Assembly: GCA_003427395.1 (NCBI GenBank)
Contig: BFEA01001236.1
Span: 18,417 to 43,382, forward strand
DNA: 24,966 nt
Origin: Chara braunii
Taxonomy: Eukaryota > Streptophyta > Charophyceae > Charales > Characeae
Direction of reading: 5' to 3'
In this document: in pieces, positions 18,421 to 24,966 of the stretch
Position numbering within the stretch: position 1 is the first letter of the stretch
Layout of the letters: every line of letters begins with the position of its first letter
Position numbers and translations under genes: made by a program
The notes under the pieces: model-generated
Told to the model about the DNA's origin: nothing
What the model saw: the letters and a program-made list of their open reading frames with translations, nothing else
The model's database searches: none

Positions 18421-19800
18421 TTACAAACTCCCATGTGACATAAACGCTGCCATTCATTGGTGAACCGTCTTTTTTCTTTGGCCAGCGGCGACCTCGCATG
18501 GTGTGGGGTATGCAAGGAACGGAACCTCAAGGCTCTACAGAAGGCATGTGCATACTCAGGCTGTCACCCCAGCAGGAAAATGCTGTCTCTGGACTGATTT
18601 ATGCAGAGGAGGATTGTGCCAGATCTTGCAGAGCGCCATATCCTGTCATTGCGCTTTGGGGGTGGCATTGAGTCGACCCGGCAAATCCCTCACCCTCCAA
18701 CTGCCAGGGTAGGCTGCACACGATTTTCTTTTTCTTTTTCCTTCTAGTCCAACCGCCGCGCTGTGCGCAAGGAACCAAAACTTTTTCATGCGGTGGTGGG
18801 ACTTGGTCCCAGGCTTCAAGTGTGCTTGGCCGAGCACTCATAGCACTCTGGTTTTGTATTTATTTTTTCTCAAAATTCAAAATTCAGTACTTCTTTGGAG
18901 CAGAAGGCCAGGGACCATGACATTACTCCCGGTTAGAAAATTACTGGAAGCATCATCCAGTTTACCTTATAGGCTGAAAGCCTGCAGGATCATTCACCTT
19001 AGCTTACAGGCTGAAAGCCTGCAGGTCTTTTACTGCAGCCCTCGCAGCTTTGTGGCTGCTTTCCTACAACACCCTACTACCCTGGATTTTCAAGAGCTGT
19101 CAGGCACAAAAAAATAAAAATAAAAAAAATTAACAGATACTTTTTCCCTCATTTAATAACCACAAACTAGGAGAGTCGCTCTTTCAAGAGTGCTGTGTGG
19201 GCATGGGTCAAAAACTCTTGAGAATGAAACTTATAACTGCTCTTGAAGCCTTTCATGGTTTCAAGAGGGGCGTGGAGAGCCCCTAAGGCTCCTTTGGACT
19301 CAACTTGCACCCTGGAAGGCTGCTAGTTGGTACCCGCTGAACGTTCGTGTTGAACAGTTCCACACCAGCTATTTACAACACCCCCCCCCGGTCGGCAAGC
19401 AGCAAACAGCGCGCTGCAAAGCTATTTGCCCCCCTCCCCGGCACGCCGTGGCTGCTGGTGCCTGCAGACGTGGCAATCTCCACTGCCACGTGGACACCTG
19501 TTGAAGACCCCCCTGGCTAGGGGGCTGCGCCACAGACATATATATATATATATTTTTTTACTACTCTTCACTGTTGCAACAGCAGTTTGGCAACAGCTCA
19601 AGATCACCCCCTGGCTTGGGGGCTGTGTGACTGTAGCAGCAGGGTGGCTGATCAAGATCTCAGCCAACCCTAGATCATCATCACCTCCTTTTTGTTTTGC
19701 TGTGGCATCAGGCCATCAGCATTTTGAAGGCCAAGATCCTGTGGATGTTGGTAGAAATCTGCTCTTGGCCACCCAAGAGCCTGGTATCACCTTCTACCAC
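18421..19800. other. Repeat-derived region without a supported gene
   Basis: No coding domain is visible on either strand. It includes two copies of AGGCTGAAAGCCTGCAGG (18971-18988 and 19008-19025), TTTCAAGAG/CTCTTGAA hairpins at about 19180-19262, and two C-run/G-run hairpins (19507-19526 and 19607-19622) flanking an (AT)n tract at about 19539-19552. The mixture resembles LTR or leader DNA of a retroelement, but no matching second copy is in the window. Confidence 0.45.
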
Positions 19801-20165
19801 TGACCTACTACCCCCCCTACCTCTTTCTCTTCCCCCCTCATCACCTAATCATCTTCTTTTCTACCCGTACCTCCCTCTCCACCCATCTTCCACAACCTTT
19901 TTCTCTCCTCTCCTTCCCACTCACCATTTCTCACTAATCTCATCTACCCCTCTCCACCTTTTTCATATCCTTCTCTCCCATTCTACCACCCTCTTCTCCT
20001 CCTTCCCTCCCCCAACTACAATCCCATCATCTCCCCCATCCCCCACCTTGCCTTTTTCTTTCTCTTCTCACTTCTTTTTCTCTTCCTTCATCACTTTTTC
20101 ATCCCCCCCCAACACCCAACTCCGAATTTTTCTGTTTTTTTTCTTCTTTTCTCTTTCTCTTTGAT
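19801..20165. repeat. Pyrimidine-only tract (C/T with A, almost no G)
   Basis: About 365 bp with only a handful of G residues on the plus strand, dominated by CT runs separated by single A bases. The apparent frame 19697-20164 through it is low-complexity Pro/Ser/Leu/Phe and is not credible as a gene. Confidence 0.85.
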
Positions 20166-20310
20166 GTAAAATTTTTCTTTTCCTTTAAAAATCTGAATCA
20201 TCTTATTTCCTACCTCTTTTCTTATTCTCTGATTTTTTTTATTTTTTTTTTATTTTTTTTTTTATTGTGAAAATTTGAAATTTTCTGCGGCACCTCTATA
20301 TCTTGCTAGG
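20166..20310. other. AT-rich non-coding segment
   Basis: T-runs and A/T-rich sequence (20229-20265) with no coding signal. Confidence 0.6.
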
Positions 20311-20453
20311 ACTTAGTCTTTCTTTGTTGTCGGCGCACATTTTGACCCCTTGGGGGTAGCAAAGCGCTGGCCAAATTTTTCCATTCTACTTAGTCTTTTT
20401 CTTGACGGCGCACTTCGACCCCATGGGGGTAACGAAATGCTGCCGAAAATTCA
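20311..20453. repeat. Two diverged direct repeats of about 65 bp with a GACCCC/GGGGGT hairpin
   Basis: ACTTAGTCTTT at 20311 and 20388 opens two units that share CGGCGCAC, GACCCC-TGGGGGTA and a GCTG-CC-AAATT end, with a period of about 77 bp. Each unit can form a short hairpin. They lie upstream of the second gypsy element and may belong to its LTR. Confidence 0.8.
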
Positions 20454-20655
20454 AAAAAAATAAATATTCTCTTTCTCCTCACTCTTTACATTTTATTTAT
20501 TTATTTATTTCTAATTTTTATTTTATTTATTATTTATTATTTTATTTTATCCTTATCTCGAAAATCCACTGTTTATTCTGTTTTCTTTCCTTCATAGTCA
20601 TTATTTTATTTTCTTGATTAGGTCACCGCTACCTTCCCCTAACCACCGAAACTCT

Positions 20656-20706
20656 GGTTAGGGTTTCCCTAGGGTTTTTCTAGGGTTTAGGGTTCTCCTA
20701 AACCCC
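20656..20706. repeat. Degenerate telomere-like (TTTAGGG-type) sequence
   Basis: Several AGGGTTT/TTTAGGG-related units (GGTTAGGGTTT, CTAGGGTTT, TAGGGTTTAGGG), followed by the inverse CCTAAACCCC. It could be an interstitial plant-type telomeric remnant or a telo-box-like promoter motif just upstream of element 2. Confidence 0.6.
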
Positions 20707-20919
20707 CTACCCTCCCGCATCCTCCCGCCGAGCACCCTGGACCCGAACGGCTCCTCCCCCTTCGAACGATTTGGCGCATTCTTCTCACGCGCGACCCGCC
20801 AAATCCGGTGTGAGCCGACTCACACATACTCACTCCGCTCCCGCGGTCCCCTTCCTCTTACCGGCGGGCCCCTCTCCCCANACACCCCCGTGAGCTCTAC
20901 CTCCCTTTCCCTTCCGACC
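20707..20919 (+). other. GC-rich leader before gypsy element 2 gag
   Basis: Non-coding, C-rich. It contains an inverted pair ATTTGGCG (20769-20776) and CGCCAAAT (20797-20804). A primer-binding site could lie here but none is convincing. Confidence 0.45.
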
Positions 20920-22990
20920 ATGGAAGGGAGTTCCTTTGAGGAGATCATCGCGGCGCCGTCCACCTCCCAGGTGAGCGTTCAGCCAGCGGGTCAAGGTCAG
21001 GCCCATACGGACACGATGGACCTTCATGCCACCCTCGTAGCGATCCAGGCGCAACTTAGTACGCTTGGACCGTTGCAAGCGCAAATCAATGCGCTTGCCC
21101 TTGACGTCAACCGCCTCAAGGGCTCTCCTCATCACTCTCCCCACCGCTCTCATACCTCATCCCCTACCGGCTCCGAGTCCGGCTCCCCACGACTCCAGAG
21201 TCGGAGACATCGTGGTTCCCCCTCCTCTGCGGGACAGACCCAACACTCCCCCGCAGCAATGGCGAGTGCTGCTGCCGCTCAGACCACCCCGTCTATTGCG
21301 GCAGTTCTCGCGGCCACGGCCGCCCCTACCGTCTCTACTACTGCCGTAGGTGTTGCGGTCCAGCAACCGCCTTCTGGCCCAACAATTTCATCGACCTACA
21401 CCGGTGTTGCTTCCCAGCTTCCTGCACTGGTCGCGGCAATACGGCTCCGCCCTCTTCTTCCTGCCTTCGTCCCCCCGCCCCCACAGCAGGGTACCGCCCA
21501 GGCTGGGATTCCTACTCCCACTGGGAGACCTGCTCCGCCCCCTCCACCTCCGACCCCGCTCACCCAGCGACTGGCCACTTTACAGGCCACCATTGCGCAG
21601 GCTCAGGCAGAGATTCTCGCTCTGAGACAGCCTCACCCATCACAGGCTGCACACCCTTCTTCCTCTACCACCCCTTCGGTCCCCATGATGCAGGCTCGTT
21701 TCCCTCGACCTGATCCTCAGCCTCTTCCCTCCTTCCTGGCTATTCCAGGACAGCTGACCATGACCGTTGCCTCCTCGTCTACTGGCCCATCCGCCAACGG
21801 CCACGGCCCACAGCCTTCCCCCACCTCTGCTCCTGCAGCGACCTCGACTTACGCTGCCGCAGTGCACTCGCCTCGATCTCTCTCCCCCCGCCATAAGCAT
21901 AGTGGACATCCTCTTGTGCGCACCACGGACATTCCCGAGTATGATGGGACATCCCGTGTCTCTCGCTAGTTGCAAATAACAACGCGCACACTCTCTATGA
22001 CGACCACCCGTCAGGAGTTGTGGTGCGATGTGCTCGCAACCAAATTGCGAGGTAGCCCTTCCACTGCGTGGGAGGATCATTATACCCAGCGCCTCCGCGT
22101 GGGTGAGATCCCCACTCTAGCCGACTTCGCGGCCTTCCTTCGGGACCGTTTAGGCGCTCGTCATGACGCCACCGACGCCTTAGACCGCGTCACCGAGACC
22201 AGATGGTCCGAGTCCTCTGTACCGGCCGACCTGGAGCGTCACATCCGGGTGTTTCATTACGCTCGCCTTGTTTGAGACGAGACGTTCCTACCGGAGGTCA
22301 CACTCACCGACCGATTCCTTGTCAGCCTGGCGACTGACTACCGCCTAGAGCTATGGAGGCGATCATTCCCTTCCGCGGAGCAGGCATACGAGGCTGCGCG
22401 TCAGTACCAGAGGATGTGCAGTCGCTTCTCCGTCGCCCCATCCTCTTCGCGGCCAGCCGCCACCTCCCAGTCTCGGGGTACCACCCGAGGCCGCTTCTCG
22501 TTTGCTGGTCGTTTTCGTCGCCCGGCTCGACCTGGGGCGCCATTCTCTCGGCACTACAGTTCTCTTGAGTATGGGGAGGACGCCTCAGCCGAGCTCGATC
22601 CTACCATTGGGGACGCCCCCGAGGACATCGAGCTTCGGGACGTCATCTAGTACCACTTGGATGACGACACTGTCCCAATGACCGAGCGCCTGCAGATTCT
22701 CATGTGTGTCATGGGTCGTGCAAGCAGTCGGGTTGCACAGGCTGGCGCCCGCACACCCACAGTTCCTCAGATAGACCTCCCGCAGGGTTTTGTCCCTCCT
22801 CGCGGAGCTCTGTCCCCCGAGGAGCGTGCCGCCTTCGAGGCCCGACGCGGCTGCCTTCGTTGCCGCTAGGATGGACACACCTCTTCACGGTGTCCATACC
22901 ACACCGCCCTCGATCGGTACTACGCTGATATTTCTCATCAGCGCCGATCTCAGTCCCCCCCCGTCCCCGCCCGGCCAGCCCCACCCAGCT
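20920..22990 (+). pseudogene. gag: Gag polyprotein of gypsy element 2 (multiple stops)
   Basis: From ATG 20920 (the open frame extends back to 20890) a long Pro/Ser/Ala-rich N-terminal region contains a predicted coiled segment (LHATLVAIQAQLSTLG). The frame continues past TAG 21967 into the gag core (WCDVLATKLRGSPSTAWEDHY, VFHYARLV, TDRFLVSLATDYRLELW), past TGA 22273 and TAG 22648 into a CCHC zinc knuckle. TAG 22867 lies between the second Cys and the His of that knuckle, whose ligands C-x2-C-x4-H-x4-C are otherwise intact (CLRCR, stop, DGHTSSRC). All are in one frame until a shift near the C-run at 22953-22960. The product would coat element RNA. It is clearly not the same family as element 1. 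Confidence 0.8.
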
Positions 22991-24468
22991 AGCCACGGTG
23001 CAGTGTACCTCTGAGGCCTCGCTCGTAGCCGGCTTCCCGACCAACGAGTCGCATTTTGCCCCTTTGGCTACCCCACCAGAGGATCCTCAGGACATGACAT
23101 ATGCAGTTCTCTCTGCCCCGTCGTCTGTCGAGGTATCGTCTGCCTCCCAGCAGACCGCCGCATCTAGCGCTTCTCCCCCGAGACTTCCGACACGTCACGC
23201 CATTCGCACAGCCCGTTGTNGCGCTCAGCTGGCGGCTCGCGATGACGTTGTGTCATCTCTCCTTGACTTGAGCATTCTGCAGGCTCGTCAGGAGCGACTC
23301 ACGAGACACATCAACGTCCTGCGTCGTCTTCTCGCTCTGCTCTCTGACCCTGATAGCACCCTACCCATCATCCCTATTCGCCTAGGGACATCTACGAGGG
23401 TGTACCGCGCTCTATGGGACTCTGGCTCGCAGAGAGATTTCATTCACCCTCGAGTGGTTGAGCAAGCTCGCCTAGCTACCTCTGGGTCTCGCTCTCCTAT
23501 CTCCGTTACTCTTGGAGATAAGAAGACGCAGCGCTTCTTCGATCAGACGGTCCCCAACCTCCACTTCTCCCTCACCCTCCAGCCATCGGATAGTACCCAG
23601 ACGCCCAGGCGCTACCATTCCTCCGCATACTTCGACGTGCTGGAGACTGGGTACGACTTTATCCTTGGCACTCCTTGGTCTCGCCGGTTCCGTGGCATTG
23701 AGGCCGAATGGGTGACCGAGACACTCGATCTCAAAACGAAGTGTGGTCAGACTCATCGCGTCCTGTTCATTGGAACCACGGGCGACACCCCGCCCGACCT
23801 ACCTCCACAGGACCCTCGTCCCTTAGGGTCCCACCCCGACATCGCGTTCACTTTCCCTCGTCAGTTTGCTCACTTCATATGACAGGAGGACGTCACGTTC
23901 TACTCAGTGAACGTCATGGATCTTCTTCGCTATGATCCACTTTGTCTCGAGGTTGAGCTCATCTCTCTAGAGCCCGATCCCCCTGACCCTTCCTCCATCT
24001 TCGCGGCTCCTATCTCTACGTCCACCCGTCAGCCTGCGGATACCCCCTCCACGTCCCAGGCCTCTGCGCCGTCGACTGTCGTGTCCACACATACGTCTCG
24101 TGCCGACGCAGACGCTGAGGAACTCACACGGTTCACGGCAGACTTAGAGTCGGCCGTTCGCGACCTGATTCGAGAGTACCGCGACGTCTTTCCCCCGTAT
24201 TTCTCATACAGCGGGATTTCCCCGATGTGCGGTGCTGAGCATTCTATTCAGCTCGTGCCTTACTATCGTGTTCACCATCAGGCACAGTACCGACTCCCGA
24301 TCCGAAACTCGGAGGTGACGGAAGTCAAGCCTCAGCTTGAGGAGCTCCTTCGACTGGGTTTCATAAAACCCAGTAACTCCGCTTGGGGTGCACCTGTCCT
24401 CTTTGCTCCCAAAGCGGACGAAACTCTCCGCCTCTGCATCGACTACCGCGGCCTTAACCGTTACACCT
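22991..24468 (+). pseudogene. pol: Protease and N-terminal reverse transcriptase of gypsy element 2 Pol (truncated)
   Basis: The frame differs from gag by one shift. An aspartic protease is shown by RALWDSGSQRDFIHP (about 23409-23455) and the partner motif GYDFILGTPWSRRF (about 23652-23693). After TGA 23880-23882 the same frame continues through a Pro/Ser-rich linker to the start of reverse transcriptase: LRLGFIKPSNSAWGAPVLF and LCIDYRGLNRYT (about 24346-24468). The catalytic Asp box, YMDD, RNase H and integrase are missing. The frame ends at a palindrome cluster just after LNRYTY and does not resume in the window. No LTR pair can be assigned. Confidence 0.88.
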
Positions 24469-24475
24469 ATGTATC

Positions 24476-24543
24476 CCCCGCGGTCATGACCGCGGGGTCA
24501 ATCTCGGCCAGCGGTCGGGATCCCGACCGCTGAGATCGGCCCC
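24476..24543. repeat. Cluster of perfect GC-rich palindromes at the reverse transcriptase break
   Basis: A perfect 22-bp palindrome is centred at 24486/24487 (half-site CCCCGCGGTCA), and a perfect 24-bp palindrome at 24520/24521 (half-site CAGCGGTCGGGA). GGGG..ATCTC (24494-24505) and GAGATCGGCCCC (24532-24543) form an outer imperfect stem around the second palindrome. Both palindromes share the GCGGTC/GACCGC core. Confidence 0.9.
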
Positions 24544-24780
24544 TGAGGTTCATGCGGCCGAGAATTTCAAACATTAAAAAAAAAAAAAAAAATGGACCAA
24601 AAAAAAAAAAAAAAAAAGGGGTTGTAGGGTTTGCAGAGACCTACAATGCGAAAATTTTTGTTTTCGTTTAAAAAGTGTTTTCTTATTTAAAAAAAATAGA
24701 AAATAAAAGATTACGTATTTCAATTAAAAAAAACGTAATAAAAAAGGAAAATTTTAATTTTTCGTGTGTGTGTGTGTGTG
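24544..24780. other. A/T-rich segment with A-tracts and (GT)n
   Basis: A-tracts lie at about 24575-24591 and 24599-24617. A short hairpin TTGTAGG/CCTACAA lies at about 24622-24647. (GT)n occupies about 24763-24781. No gene is visible. Confidence 0.7.
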
Positions 24781-24784
24781 TGCT

Positions 24785-24835
24785 TGATTGGTGGGGAAGG
24801 GGTCTGGGGAAGGGCGACCCCTTCCCCACCCATCA
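24785..24835. repeat. Long hairpin (about 20-bp stem)
   Basis: GGTGGGGAAGGGGTC (24790-24804) pairs perfectly with 24816-24830 over an 11-nt loop, and the stem extends outward by TGAT/ATCA with one mismatch. Confidence 0.88.
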
Positions 24836-24843
24836 ATCAATCG

Positions 24844-24889
<46 letters not shown>
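24831..24889. repeat. (ATCA)n microsatellite
   Basis: About 14 tandem ATCA units, with one variant unit (TCGA) near 24841. Confidence 0.95.
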
Positions 24890-24891
<2 letters not shown>

Positions 24892-24917
24892 AAAAAGAAA
24901 AAAGAAAAAAACAAAAA

Positions 24918-24918
<1 letters not shown>

Positions 24919-24966
<48 letters not shown>
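24919..24966. repeat. (GT)n microsatellite at the window edge
   Basis: An uninterrupted GT dinucleotide repeat reaching the end of the window. Confidence 0.97.

Noticed and set aside
19697-20164. 155-codon frame through the pyrimidine tract
   Set aside because: Its composition is dictated by CT runs and there is no conserved motif.
24509-24548. Helitron 3' terminus
   Set aside because: There is a hairpin followed by CTGA at a plausible distance, but no flanking T, no Rep/helicase and no 5' end. The resemblance is too weak to annotate.

Overview
The window is repeat-dense nuclear DNA of a plant or green alga in the plant lineage. Nested and decayed retrotransposons fill it, and I find no confident host gene. 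The lineage call is inference. It rests on plant-type LTR/Ty3-gypsy and LINE relics, a tRNA-derived SINE-like unit, degenerate TTTAGGG-type telomere-like sequence near 20.66 kb, and abundant A-tracts and microsatellites. A charophyte such as Chara would fit, but the sequence alone does not prove it. Single N bases (1637, 1910, 1970, 2035, 2111, 16450, 17001, 20881, 23220) mark unresolved bases.

Layout. 1-1400: (GA)n, a minisatellite and sequence without a supported gene. 1486-1909: tRNA-derived SINE-like unit. 1910-3034: short hairpin and inverted repeats. 3035-4716 plus 15924-16576: one 5'-truncated LINE relic (reverse transcriptase C-terminal part, zinc-knuckle region, 3' UTR, poly(A)), flanked by a possible 6-bp target duplication GCCTTC. 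It is split by an 11.2-kb Ty3/gypsy element at 4717-15923. 16577-19800: foldbacks, tandem duplications and A-tracts. 19801-20165: an almost G-free pyrimidine tract. 20311-20706: direct repeats and telomere-like sequence. 20890-24468: a second, unrelated decayed gypsy gag-pol that stops inside reverse transcriptase at a palindrome cluster (24476-24543). 24580-24966: A-tracts, a long hairpin and microsatellites.

The first gypsy element is the most interesting object. It has repeated ends (4717-6098 and 13613-14988, about 95-96% alike by eye) with a TATAAA box in each. Gag, protease, reverse transcriptase, RNase H and integrase follow in order. Between RNase H and integrase, in frame with integrase, lies a C4HC3 zinc-binding pattern that reads as a PHD finger, which is not a standard gypsy domain. 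Downstream of integrase, overlapping its end, is an additional reading frame of unknown function (12067-13273) in the position where env-like genes sit. The right end carries a further 935 bp (14989-15923) absent from the left repeat. It ends in GCGTATCACA, the near-perfect inverse of the element's first ten bases, exactly where the LINE coding sequence resumes. This suggests that the true LTR is about 2.3 kb and that the left copy lost its 3' part.

All elements are dead: reading frames are cut by stops (8 TGA, 7 TAG, 1 TAA by my count) and small indels. Insertion order can be read: hairpin-repeat DNA first, the LINE into it, then the gypsy element into the LINE.
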